From Bryobacterales bacterium (GTDB lineage Bacteria; Acidobacteriota; Terriglobia; Bryobacterales; Bryobacteraceae), in the NCBI GenBank assembly GCA_020852175.1, contig JADZBH010000030.1, positions 1-64,000 of the forward strand: 64,000 bases of DNA, in the 5' to 3' direction. Positions 7,387 through 17,369 of this stretch are shown here, piece after piece (the stretch's first letter is position 1; each line of letters starts with the position of its first letter). The translations under genes and the position numbers were made by a program. Below the pieces are notes generated by a model. That model made no database searches. It was not told the origin of the DNA and saw nothing but the letters and a program-made list of their open reading frames with translations.

Positions 7387-9714
7387 ATGCGGAATCGGAG
7401 AGTGGGCGTGCTGGCGGCAGCGTTGTGCGCCGCGTCGATGGGCGCAGGGTTGGGCGCAGGCAGAGAGCCGGACGGACGGCTCATCCGCCGGGGCCATGTC
7501 CTGGCCGGCATCCCTGAAGGCGCCGCGCGGCAGGCCAGTCCGCAGCCGCGGCTCGCGCCCGCGGCTCCCTGCAATCTGCATTCCACCGGCGAATATCCCG
7601 GACTCTTTTCCGCCGCCGCCACCAGTTCCACCTACCATCTCCGTTCCACCGGCACGCTGCGCGGCGTGCTCCTCTTCCTCGAATTTCCCAGCGCCCGCAC
7701 ACAGCCCGGCGACGCCACCACGCAGGCTCTCTATGACGAACTGGCGCCGCCGTACACCAGGATGATGGCCAGCCTCTCCTACAACAGGCTGCGCGTCGAC
7801 ATCACTCCCATCCACAAGTGGTATCTCATGCCGCGCGACTTTCATCAGTACCCCTTGCGAACCTATGGCGACCTGCGGGAGTTCTTCCGCGCCGTGATCT
7901 CCGCGGCCGACGCCGATGTCTCCTTCGCCAGCTTCGACTTCATCACCGTCATCACCTCCCAGAGTCTCGACGTGGGCGCCGCGCAAGCCTTCCTCCTGCT
8001 GCCCGGCGTCGAAGCCTCCGCCGACGGCGTCCTCATGAAGTTCATGACCTTCATTCCCCGCCGCCTCCGCTTCCACGACGTGCTGGCTCACGAAAATCTC
8101 CACCTGATGGGCCTCCAGGACCTCTACCTCCTGGACGCCAATACCAATGACGACAGCATCCGGCCCTTCGGGCGCTGGGATGTCATGTCGTCCGGCTACG
8201 GCCTCACCGCCTGGCACAAGGAAAAACTCGGCTGGATCGAACCTTCGCAAATCACCTGCCTGGCGGCGGGTTCGGGCCAGGCGACGCTTACCCCCGTGGG
8301 TTCGGCCACTGGCGTCAAGGCGCTCGCCGTGCCTGTCTCGCCCACGCGAGTCATGGTGGCGGAAGCGCGCGAAACCGGCCCGGACGATCCCGCGCTCTGC
8401 GAATCCGGCGTCATCATCTATTCGGTGGACTCCGCCGTCGAAACCGGCGAAGGCCCATTCCAGATCAAACCCGCCAAGCTCACCGGACCCGCCCTGCTGC
8501 GTTCCTGCATCCCTCCCGAGCCCAACGCGTATGCGGCCTACGATGCCGGCCCGCAGTCCATCTCGCGCCACTTCGAGCCCGGTCCCAACCTGCTCTTCGA
8601 GGTGACGGGAAAACAGGCTTCCGGGTATACCGTCCGCGTGCGCACGGTGGCCGGCGCGGGCGCCGTTCCGCGCACCCTGCGGAAGCTCTCGGGCGACAAC
8701 CAGACGGCGGGCATGAACCGCGAGGCCGCCGAACCCCTGGCCGTGCGCGTGCTCAACGGCAACGGCCAGCCCGTGCCCAATCCCTCCGCCGATGAGTTTC
8801 TCCCCGTGCAGTGGCATGTCGTCAGCGGCACGGGTTCCATCACGGCCGCCTCGTCGGACGCGAGCGGCGAGGCGCGCGCCCGCGTCAAGGCCGGCGCCTC
8901 CACGGCACCCATCGTCGTCCGCGCTTCCATCGGCTCCACCGCGCAATACTTTTCGCTCCGCGTCGCCGACTCGCGCCCCGTTCCGGCGTCGGTCGTGAAC
9001 GGCGCCAGCTTCCGGCAGGGACCCATCGCCGCTCTGGCGCCCGGCTCCTGGGCCGTGCTCACCGGCTCCGGCCTGGCATCCCAAACCGCCGCCGCCGAGC
9101 CGCCCTATCCGTTCTCGCTCGCCGGAACGGCGATCACGCTCCGTGACAGCCGCGGCGTGAATCACCCCGCGCCGCTCTACTACGTCTCTCCTGGGCAGAT
9201 CAATTTCCTCGTTCCCGAAAACGCCGCGCCGGGCGCGGCAGCCATCACCGTCAGCACGGAGGAAGGCGCCTCGGCCACGCCGGTGACGGCGCTGGTGCGC
9301 GCCGTGGCGCCGGGCATCTTCACCGCCAATGCGTCCGGTTCGGGCGTAGCCGCCGGTTTTGCCGCCCGTGTGAAGTTCAACGGAGAGGTGGAATCGGTTC
9401 CCCTCTTTTTTTATGACGAACCGGGCCGCCGCTTCGAAAACCTGCCCCTTCGCCTGGGCGCGCCCGAGGAGCCGGTTTACCTCGTTCTGTTTGGCACAGG
9501 CCTGCGCGGACGCAGCGGCCTGGAAGGCGTGCGCTTGTTCGTGGGAGGCGTCTCCCTGCCCGTGCAGTATGCCGGACCGCAGGGCGTCTACGCCGGCCTG
9601 GATCAGTTGAATGCCGGACCGCTTCCGGCTGCGATGCAGGGCGCCGGGTTGATGGCGGTCCAAGTCGAGGTGGATGGCGAATTCGCCAACACGGTGACGC
9701 TCGCCATCCAGTAG
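7387..9714 (+). CDS. Secreted M6-like zinc metalloprotease with Solibacter-type C-terminal domain
   Basis: A 775-residue exported protein. Residues 1-24 form a signal peptide. The peptidase region (roughly 85-420) includes the zinc motif HENLH at 235-239, followed by the LMGLQDLYLLD stretch typical of M6/immune-inhibitor-like peptidases, in which an Asp after the glycine completes the metal site. A middle beta-rich Ig-like segment (about 440-530) follows. The end (about 537-775) matches the TIGR03437 'Solibacter uncharacterized C-terminal domain', with VVNGASFRQGPIAALAPG, a GSGLA turn and YYVSPGQINFLVP. TIGR03437 is concentrated in Solibacter-like Acidobacteria and is the main taxonomic clue. 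Probable extracellular protein degradation; the substrate is unknown. Confidence 0.82.
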   Translation: MRNRRVGVLAAALCAASMGAGLGAGREPDGRLIRRGHVLAGIPEGAARQASPQPRLAPAAPCNLHSTGEYPGLFSAAATSSTYHLRSTGTLRGVLLFLEFPSARTQPGDATTQALYDELAPPYTRMMASLSYNRLRVDITPIHKWYLMPRDFHQYPLRTYGDLREFFRAVISAADADVSFASFDFITVITSQSLDVGAAQAFLLLPGVEASADGVLMKFMTFIPRRLRFHDVLAHENLHLMGLQDLYLLDANTNDDSIRPFGRWDVMSSGYGLTAWHKEKLGWIEPSQITCLAAGSGQATLTPVGSATGVKALAVPVSPTRVMVAEARETGPDDPALCESGVIIYSVDSAVETGEGPFQIKPAKLTGPALLRSCIPPEPNAYAAYDAGPQSISRHFEPGPNLLFEVTGKQASGYTVRVRTVAGAGAVPRTLRKLSGDNQTAGMNREAAEPLAVRVLNGNGQPVPNPSADEFLPVQWHVVSGTGSITAASSDASGEARARVKAGASTAPIVVRASIGSTAQYFSLRVADSRPVPASVVNGASFRQGPIAALAPGSWAVLTGSGLASQTAAAEPPYPFSLAGTAITLRDSRGVNHPAPLYYVSPGQINFLVPENAAPGAAAITVSTEEGASATPVTALVRAVAPGIFTANASGSGVAAGFAARVKFNGEVESVPLFFYDEPGRRFENLPLRLGAPEEPVYLVLFGTGLRGRSGLEGVRLFVGGVSLPVQYAGPQGVYAGLDQLNAGPLPAAMQGAGLMAVQVEVDGEFANTVTLAIQ

Positions 9715-9788
9715 ACAGCGCCCGGGGGCGGCGCGGGGGCTTTCCTGTCCTGATCGCTATCCCGTTCAGCGCCATCCGCCGCCGGTTC

Positions 9789-9796
9789 GCTACAAT
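9789..9796 (+). promoter_or_regulatory. Possible extended -10 box before the 60-aa membrane protein gene
   Basis: GCTACAAT ends 7 nt before ATG 9804, too close for a leader with a Shine-Dalgarno. A TACAAT hexamer is a good -10 match (5 of 6). No clear -35 is seen. Confidence 0.35.
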
Positions 9797-9803
9797 CGGC
9801 TCA

Positions 9804-9986
9804 ATGACTTCTCGTCACTACACATCCATTGTGGGCTTGGCGGTAGGGATCGCCGGATTGGCGATTGCCGTGATGCAGCCGCTGCACGACCCTAGTATCC
9901 AATGGGCCGCGTTCTTCACAGGCATCGCCGGGTTCGTATTCGGCATGGCGGCGGCCTGCACGCTTCCCAGCGTTCCTTCGAAGTAG
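9804..9986 (+). CDS. Small hypothetical membrane protein (two helices)
   Basis: Sixty residues with two hydrophobic segments, about residues 8-26 (IVGLAVGIAGLAIAV) and 34-52 (AAFFTGIAGFVFGMAAA), joined by a short polar turn. I do not recognise a family. Support comes from the -10-like box 7 nt upstream, a hydrophobic pattern that is not random, and lack of overlap with its neighbours: it ends 1 nt before the convergent gene at 9988. Possible small inner-membrane protein. Confidence 0.5.
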   Translation: MTSRHYTSIVGLAVGIAGLAIAVMQPLHDPSIQWAAFFTGIAGFVFGMAAACTLPSVPSK

Positions 9987-9987
9987 G

Positions 9988-11013
9988 TTACTGCGCGGCC
10001 CCCGCGTCGGGCACCCAATACCAGCGCTCGCCCGAAGGCGCCAGCATCATCCTGCCGCGTTCGCCCGCGCGTAACTGCCCGCCCGGCACCATCAGCTTTT
10101 GCCGCACCGGCTTCATGTCCGCAGGCAGATCCGCGGGGGCTCTCTCCGGGGTTCCCGCCTGCGCGGCGGCCAGTTCCTCGTTCCGGCGCGCCCGCTCCCA
10201 TTCCTCCACGGCCAGCACCGAACGCACCAGTTGCTGTGACAGCCCTGCTTTCATGAGGTATTCCAGCCCCTCCACCGAGGTGTCGAAGCGTGCCGCTTTG
10301 CGACGGATCAGGTCCATCAGAAACACCTCGTCGTAGCCCGCCTCGGCCAGTCGAACCAGCCCCTCGTTGCTCAACAGGTTGCGGCCGATCCGTTTCCGCG
10401 CCGGCATCTCCGCCGGGGCCTCCGCCGCCGGGCTTCGCGCGGCCGCCTCGCGCGCCGCCAGATTCCGCTCCCGCTCCTCCAGCGCCTGCTCTTTCTCGCG
10501 GCGCTCCCGCCCGGCGCGCTCCCATTCCCGGCGCGCCTTCTCCTCCCGCTCGCGTTCCTCCAAAAGACTGGCCACGCCGGGCGGAACCGGGAAACCGGTA
10601 GTTCCGGAATCGCCAGCCGCGTGTGTCACCAGGTGAATCACCGCCGTCGAAGGCTGCGCCACCGGTTCGGACGCGGGCGGCGAGGCCGTCACGGTCACCG
10701 GCGCCGCAGCCCGGCGCGGCATGGCCCCGCGCCGCCGCGGTATGGGGCGGATCGACGCCGGCCGGACCGCCGGACGAGGCGCTGGAACGGCCTTGGGAAC
10801 GGGTGCGGCTGCCTGGGCGGGGGCTGGCGCCGCGGCCTTGGCGTCCTGTTTGGGCGCTGGCTGGGCCTCATGTTTGGGCGCAGGCTTGGCCTGGGGCTTT
10901 GCCCCATGCGAAGCTTCCGCCTTCTTCTGTGCGTCACTGCTGGCCGGCAACGCGCCGGCCGCACTCAGAAGAAGCGCCATCATCGGAAGCCAGGGCCGTG
11001 TGGGTGTCGTCAT
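9988..11013 (-). CDS. Exported Ala/Pro/Lys-rich protein with C-terminal helical module
   Basis: About 341 residues from ATG 11013; the frame stays open further upstream but MTTPTRPWLPMMALLLSAAG is a clear signal peptide. A low-complexity segment rich in Ala, Pro, Lys and Gln (about residues 30-110) follows, then a charged Glu/Arg coiled-coil stretch (about 155-205). The C-terminal part has a helical module around LLSNEGLVRLAEAGYDEVFL and FDTSVEGLEYLMKAGLSQQLV. This resembles the 'KAGLS..VI...FDTS..AL..L..AGVSD..I' repeats common in acidobacterial secreted proteins, here degenerate. Likely periplasmic or envelope-anchored; function unknown. Its 5' end faces the gene at 11061. Confidence 0.7.
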   Translation of the reverse strand: MTTPTRPWLPMMALLLSAAGALPASSDAQKKAEASHGAKPQAKPAPKHEAQPAPKQDAKAAAPAPAQAAAPVPKAVPAPRPAVRPASIRPIPRRRGAMPRRAAAPVTVTASPPASEPVAQPSTAVIHLVTHAAGDSGTTGFPVPPGVASLLEEREREEKARREWERAGRERREKEQALEERERNLAAREAAARSPAAEAPAEMPARKRIGRNLLSNEGLVRLAEAGYDEVFLMDLIRRKAARFDTSVEGLEYLMKAGLSQQLVRSVLAVEEWERARRNEELAAAQAGTPERAPADLPADMKPVRQKLMVPGGQLRAGERGRMMLAPSGERWYWVPDAGAAQ

Positions 11014-11060
11014 AAGGGGTGCGTCTCTTTTGGCATATCGGCGCGCGCGGAGGGTCCGAT

Positions 11061-11702
11061 ATGGGAAGTGTGACGGCTCCCTGTCTTGCACTCCTCTCGC
11101 TTCTCCCGGCGGCTTCGGCCGCGACCCTGCCGGCGATGGTCATCCACCGCTTTTATCACCACCAACTGCCCTTCGCCGGGGCTTCAGGGTGCGCGGGATA
11201 CCAGCCACGCTTTCTCCTGGCGGGCGGCGAACTCCCCGAGGGCGTACGTCTTACGCTGGATGGCCGGGTGACGGGCGAGGCCGTGCGCATCGCCTCCGGC
11301 ACGGCCGCCGTGCGCGTGGAAACCCCCTGCTCCTTCGGGGAGCGGGAATGGAGTTGGACGGTGCGCGGCGCCCCCGTGCTCGACATCGCGCCGCCGGAAA
11401 TCGTGCTGGATCGGGGCCGGCGCGAGGCCATGGCGTTGGTTTCTTCTTCCTGGAGGGACCTGGCGTACACGGTGAGCAATGCGGCGGGCGGCCCGCTTCC
11501 GGCTTGGCTCAAGGTACGCCCGCGCCGGGGGCGCACGCCCGCCGAGGGCTCGGCGCTCACCGGCGACCGGTTGCTGTTGGTGGCCGTGCCGGAGTTGGCT
11601 CCGCCCGGCGCCAGGGCCGAACTGCTGGTTCACTCGTGGCAGGCGAGCGAGCCCGTACCGCTCTCGGTGCGCTTCGGACCGGAACCGGAGACAGGGCCTT
11701 AG
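11061..11702 (+). CDS. Secreted Ig-fold-like hypothetical protein
   Basis: About 213 residues from ATG 11061 (MGSVTAPCLALLSLLPAASA gives a signal peptide). The mature protein is beta-rich with an N-terminal segment of putative-Ig (He_PIG-like) character: FLLAGGELPEGVRLTLDGRVTGEA is the usual 'LPPGLSLDSSGVISGTP' pattern. A second beta domain follows. No catalytic motif was found. Divergent from the Ala/Pro-rich protein gene and followed by the LolD-type ATPase gene after 59 nt. Probably an exported binding or structural protein; partner unknown. Confidence 0.62.
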   Translation: MGSVTAPCLALLSLLPAASAATLPAMVIHRFYHHQLPFAGASGCAGYQPRFLLAGGELPEGVRLTLDGRVTGEAVRIASGTAAVRVETPCSFGEREWSWTVRGAPVLDIAPPEIVLDRGRREAMALVSSSWRDLAYTVSNAAGGPLPAWLKVRPRRGRTPAEGSALTGDRLLLVAVPELAPPGARAELLVHSWQASEPVPLSVRFGPEPETGP

Positions 11703-11761
11703 CTCCGGGCGGTGGCGCGCGTGATAGCGTGTTAGTAGGAGTTTCGAGGAACCCGATCACG

Positions 11762-12505
11762 ATGGCCTCGCCCTGTGCAGCAAACGGAACCGCCCCCATG
11801 CTGGCCGCCACGGGCCTGACGAAGCGGTATCGCTCCGGGGGAGCCATGTTGACCGTGCTCGACGGCCTGAACATGGAACTCCGGCGCGGCGAGACGCTGG
11901 CTATTGTCGGCGAGTCCGGGGCGGGGAAATCCACGCTGCTTCACCTGCTCGGCGGTCTGGATGAGCCGAGCGAGGGGACTGTCCGTTGTCTTGGCGCCGA
12001 CCTGTACGCCATGAACGAGAGCGACCGGGCCCGTCACCGCAACCGCACCATGGGTTTTGTCTGGCAGCAGCACGCCCTGCTGCCGGAGTTTTCCGCCGAG
12101 GAAAACGCCGCCATGCCGCTTCTGGTGGCTGGCGCGGGCCGTGCCGAGGCGCTCGCGCGTTCCCGCGCCCGTTTGAGCGACGTGGGCCTTTCGGCACGCG
12201 CCTCTCACAGGCCGGGCGAGTTGTCGGGCGGCGAGCAGCAGCGCGTCTCGCTGGCCCGCGCCCTGGTCGCCGGGCCCTTGATTCTGCTGGCCGATGAGCC
12301 CACGGGCAACCTGGATCCGGCCACCGCCGCCGGCGTGATGGACCTCATCTTCGAACTCCACGGCGAGCACGGCCTTACCAGCGTGATCGTCACCCACAAT
12401 CTCGAATTCGCCGAACGCTGCCATCGCGTCTTAAAATTAGAGGCAGGATCCGCCGATGAAAGAGCAGGAAGCTCTCCGGCCGCCGGGCCGGGAGGCTTCC
12501 GTTAG
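11762..12505 (+). CDS. ABC transporter ATP-binding protein, LolD/MacB type
   Basis: A 247-residue ATPase from ATG 11762. The Walker A is GESGAGKST, the Q-loop FVWQQHALLPEF, the signature LSGGEQQRVSLARAL, Walker B LILLADEPTGNLD and H-loop VIVTHN. The LLADEPTGNLD form and size place it in the LolD/FtsE/MacB group, which energises lipoprotein release or efflux through a FtsX-type permease. No permease gene adjoins it, so the partner (LolC/E or MacB-like) must be elsewhere and the symbol lolD is not assigned. An upstream open frame extends to 10721 but overlaps the preceding genes and is not coding. Confidence 0.85.
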   Translation: MASPCAANGTAPMLAATGLTKRYRSGGAMLTVLDGLNMELRRGETLAIVGESGAGKSTLLHLLGGLDEPSEGTVRCLGADLYAMNESDRARHRNRTMGFVWQQHALLPEFSAEENAAMPLLVAGAGRAEALARSRARLSDVGLSARASHRPGELSGGEQQRVSLARALVAGPLILLADEPTGNLDPATAAGVMDLIFELHGEHGLTSVIVTHNLEFAERCHRVLKLEAGSADERAGSSPAAGPGGFR

Positions 12506-12599
12506 GTGAGGATGTCCGCCGTGGCAACCTATAAAGGGAGTGCGGCATCCAGTATAGATAGGGATAGTCCGAAAGACAGGCAAGGGGGCTAGCCGCCTC

Positions 12600-12635
12600 C
12601 CGGCCGGTTGGAAAGGGGCTGCGCGCTCCGGCCGG
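12600..12635 (+). other. Possible 5'-UTR hairpin upstream of clpC
   Basis: The palindrome CCGGCCGG occurs at 12600-12607 and again at 12628-12635; the two copies can pair with a 20-nt loop 36 nt before the clpC start. The interval 12506-12671 otherwise holds A/T-rich TATAAAG and TATAGAT patches that could be -10 boxes. No CtsR-type heptad repeat was found. A structural role is inference. Confidence 0.25.
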
Positions 12636-12671
12636 ACGATTTGGTCCGGAATTGGGGGAAGAGCAGGGATT

Positions 12672-15161
<2,490 letters not shown>

Positions 15162-15191
15162 GGCGGCGGAACGGGAAGAGACCTGTCCACC

Positions 15192-15902
15192 ATGAAAGCG
15201 GGGACCGCGCGTAAGGAGACATTGGCGCAGGACGCCGGTCTTTCGCTCTATCTGCGTTCGCTCGCGCACGACTTCAACAACCTGCTGGGGGCGATTCTGG
15301 GCAACGCCGCCTTATTGGAAACCATGGTGCCGGGCGGCAGCGAGGCCGCCGAGACCGCCGCGATCATCCAACGCGCGGCCGAAAGGGCCACCGAGCTGGC
15401 CGCCCACCTGTCCCGGGCCGCCCGTCTGGAACCCCCGCGTCACGAGACGGTCGATCTGAACACCACCGTGCGCGAGATCGCCGAACTGCTGCGCGCCACG
15501 CTTCCGGCCGGAGTCCAGTTGCGGACGGAGATGGACGAAGAGCTTCCGCCCGTCATGGGCGACCCGGTGGAACTGCACCAGCTCGTGCTGAACCTGGCCG
15601 CCAACGCGCGCGACGCCATGGCCGCGGCCGGCGCACAGGAAGGTGTCATCCTGCTGTCCACGGCCGTGGAAAACGGCGGTCCGCTGCTGCGCGTCGAGGA
15701 CAACGGCCCCGGGATTCCGAGTGAACTGCACGAGAGCATTTTTCAGCCCTTCTTCACCACGCGCGACGGCTCCGAAGCCGGCCGCGGGTTGGGCCTGACC
15801 ATCGTCGAGCGCGCCGCCAAGCGCCACGGCGCCCGGATCCGGCTCATCTCGGAGCCCGGGCGCGGCACCTCGTTTCACATCCACTTTCCAGCCCGGCCGT
15901 GA
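15192..15902 (+). CDS. Soluble histidine kinase without a sensor domain
   Basis: A 236-residue kinase core. The phosphoacceptor helix has LAHDFNNLLGAILGNA with the histidine at about residue 26, the DFNN-type H-box of hybrid/PAS kinases. The ATPase domain has the N-box NLAANARDAM, G1 VEDNGPGIP, F-box IFQPFFTTR and G2 GRGLGLTIV. There is no membrane segment and only about 20 residues before the H-box, so no input domain and no receiver. It lies 30 nt after clpC and may be cotranscribed; no response-regulator gene is nearby. Partner and signal are unknown. Confidence 0.85.
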   Translation: MKAGTARKETLAQDAGLSLYLRSLAHDFNNLLGAILGNAALLETMVPGGSEAAETAAIIQRAAERATELAAHLSRAARLEPPRHETVDLNTTVREIAELLRATLPAGVQLRTEMDEELPPVMGDPVELHQLVLNLAANARDAMAAAGAQEGVILLSTAVENGGPLLRVEDNGPGIPSELHESIFQPFFTTRDGSEAGRGLGLTIVERAAKRHGARIRLISEPGRGTSFHIHFPARP

Positions 15903-15950
15903 GGCGCAACGCGCCATGCGGCACCCCTCCGCGCCGTCCGCGCACGCCCG

Positions 15951-17159
15951 TCAGGTCACCTCTTCGTACTCGTAGCCTGCTTCGTGCAGGGCGTCGCAGA
16001 GCCCGGCCACATGCTCGGGTCCGCGCGTCTCCATCTGGATGTCGATCACCGTGTCGCTGATGCTGACCCCGTAGTGCGAGCGGTCGTGAAGCGTCTGCAC
16101 GATGTTCGCTTTGTGCTCGGCGATGAGGGCCGCCACGCGCACGAGCGAACCCGGGTGGTCGGGAAGGTGGATTCTCAACCGGATCAGGCGTCCGTCCTTC
16201 TTGAGTCCTCGTTCGATGATCCGGCTGAGCAGCGTCACGTCGATGTTGCCGCCGCAGACGAGCACCGCCACGCGCCGCCCGGCCAAGTCGATCTTATGGT
16301 GCAGCATGGCCGCCAGCGCGGCGGCTCCGGCCCCTTCGGCGATCGTCTTCTCGCGTTCGAGCAGCAGCAGAATGGCGCTGGCGATCTCCTCCTCGCCCAC
16401 CGTCACGATTTCATCCACATAGCGGCTCACCAGCGGCAGCGTCCGTTCGCCTGCGCGCCGTACCGCGATGCCGTCGGCGATCGTCGTGGCCGCCTCCAGC
16501 ACCACCGGAACGCCTGCCTCCACCGCCCTCTTCATCGAGGGCAGACGCTCGGTTTGCACGCCGATCATGCGGATACGCGGGTTGGTTTCCTTGACGGCGC
16601 AGGCGATGCCGCCAATCAGCCCGCCGCCGCCGATGGGCACGACAATCGCATCGAACATCGGGTTCTGCTGAAGCATTTCCAGCCCCAGCGTGCCCTGTCC
16701 GGCGATCACCGCGTCGTCATCGAAGGCATGGACGAAGGTGAGAGACGCTTCGTCGCAGCGCCGGCGCGCCTCTTCGTAGGCCTCGTCGTAGTTGGCTCCG
16801 TGCAGAATCACGTCGGCCCCGTGATTACGCGTCTGCGACATTTTCACCAGGGGCGTCGCCAGCGGCATCACGATCGTCGAACGGATTCCCAGCCGCGTGG
16901 CGTGATAGGCGACCGCCTGGGCATGGTTGCCGGCCGAGGCGGCGATCACGCCGCGCGCCCGCTCCTCCTCGCTCAGAAGCAGCAGTTTGTTCAGCGCGCC
17001 GCGCTCCTTGAACGCTCCCGTCATCTGCAGGTTGTCGAGCTTGAGGAACAGGGAGGCGCCCGTCATCCGCGACAGCGTCTCCGAGCGCACGCAGGGGCTC
17101 AGATAGATCGAGTCGCGAATGCGCGCCTGCGCCTGCTCGACGTCGTGGACCGTGATCAT
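15951..17159 (-). CDS. ilvA: Threonine ammonia-lyase with ACT domain
   Basis: PLP enzyme converting threonine to 2-oxobutanoate, the first committed step to isoleucine; 402 residues from ATG 17159, which follows a GGAGGG ribosome-binding site. The PLP lysine is K51 in QMTGAFKERGA, and the glycine-rich phosphate loop is VPIGGGGLIGG. The C-terminal 80 residues form one ACT domain (HLPDHPGSLVRVAALIAEHK). This is the single-ACT form (TIGR01127 type), smaller than E. coli IlvA with two ACT-like units. The leader at 17176-17299 points to attenuation by charged Ile/Thr tRNA, which favours a biosynthetic over a catabolic (TdcB) role. The frame runs open to 17945 but that part is non-coding. Confidence 0.92.
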   Translation of the reverse strand: MITVHDVEQAQARIRDSIYLSPCVRSETLSRMTGASLFLKLDNLQMTGAFKERGALNKLLLLSEEERARGVIAASAGNHAQAVAYHATRLGIRSTIVMPLATPLVKMSQTRNHGADVILHGANYDEAYEEARRRCDEASLTFVHAFDDDAVIAGQGTLGLEMLQQNPMFDAIVVPIGGGGLIGGIACAVKETNPRIRMIGVQTERLPSMKRAVEAGVPVVLEAATTIADGIAVRRAGERTLPLVSRYVDEIVTVGEEEIASAILLLLEREKTIAEGAGAAALAAMLHHKIDLAGRRVAVLVCGGNIDVTLLSRIIERGLKKDGRLIRLRIHLPDHPGSLVRVAALIAEHKANIVQTLHDRSHYGVSISDTVIDIQMETRGPEHVAGLCDALHEAGYEYEEVT

Positions 17160-17175
17160 GCCGTCCCTCCTCAAG

Positions 17176-17210
17176 AAAAAAGCCACCGCGCGGGGTGTCC
17201 CGCCGGTGGC
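17176..17210 (-). terminator. Intrinsic terminator in the ilvA leader (attenuator)
   Basis: On the minus strand the arms GCCACCG and CGGTGGC (7 bp) enclose an inner GCGGG/CCCGC stem with one bulged base and loop ACAC, followed directly by six T residues. It ends 16 nt before the ilvA start, within the ilvA transcript. No upstream minus-strand gene needs a terminator here (the nearest ends at 18209). The CCCGCC in the leader-peptide tail can pair with GGCGGG of the left arm as a competing structure. Confidence 0.85.
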
Positions 17211-17245
17211 CTCTGGGTGTCGATATTCAGTCGAATGGGCAGGGC

Positions 17246-17299
17246 TCAGGCGGGTCCGGTGAACCGGATCGTAATTCGCCGCTCGGCCCGCATGCACAT
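17246..17299 (-). CDS. ilvA leader peptide (attenuation)
   Basis: A 17-residue ORF, MCMRAERRITIRFTGPA, between the presumed ilvA promoter and the leader terminator. It holds isoleucine codons ATT and ATC and threonine codons ACG and ACC within six codons (I-T-I-R-F-T), that is, the product and substrate amino acids of the enzyme encoded downstream. The stop lies 36 nt before the terminator stem. Codons for the last Pro-Ala contain CCCGCC, complementary to the terminator's left arm. Translation of this ORF is inferred from the arrangement; only four of 17 codons are regulatory, fewer than in classical leaders. Confidence 0.65.
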   Translation of the reverse strand: MCMRAERRITIRFTGPA

Positions 17300-17308
17300 T
17301 CTGGGAAC

Positions 17309-17316
17309 AGGATAGC
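17309..17316 (-). promoter_or_regulatory. Likely -10 box of the ilvA leader transcript
   Basis: Minus-strand GCTATCCT (TATCCT as -10) lies 9 nt before the leader-peptide ATG, so the leader RNA would begin at or within a few bases of that codon. No good -35 is visible at the expected spacing. Confidence 0.4.
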
Positions 17317-17369
17317 GCAGCGGGGGCCCGCTTCGCCGCCAGGCGCCGCTGTCCGGCGACAATGGAGCC

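Noticed and set aside
7312..9663. Minus-strand open frame of 783 codons opposite the M6 protease gene
   Set aside because: Arg/Gly/His-rich composition typical of an antisense shadow in GC-rich DNA; the plus strand has signal peptide, HExxH and a known C-terminal domain.
9721..9750. GC-rich inverted repeat after the M6 protease gene as a terminator
   Set aside because: Only a 5-bp stem and just three Ts follow; not distinguishable from background.
10721..11761. Long N-terminal extension of the ABC ATPase frame
   Set aside because: Overlaps two better-supported genes; ATPase homology begins after ATG 11762.
12506..12671. CtsR operator before clpC
   Set aside because: The GGTCAAA-type direct repeat is not present, and no ctsR/mcsAB genes adjoin clpC.
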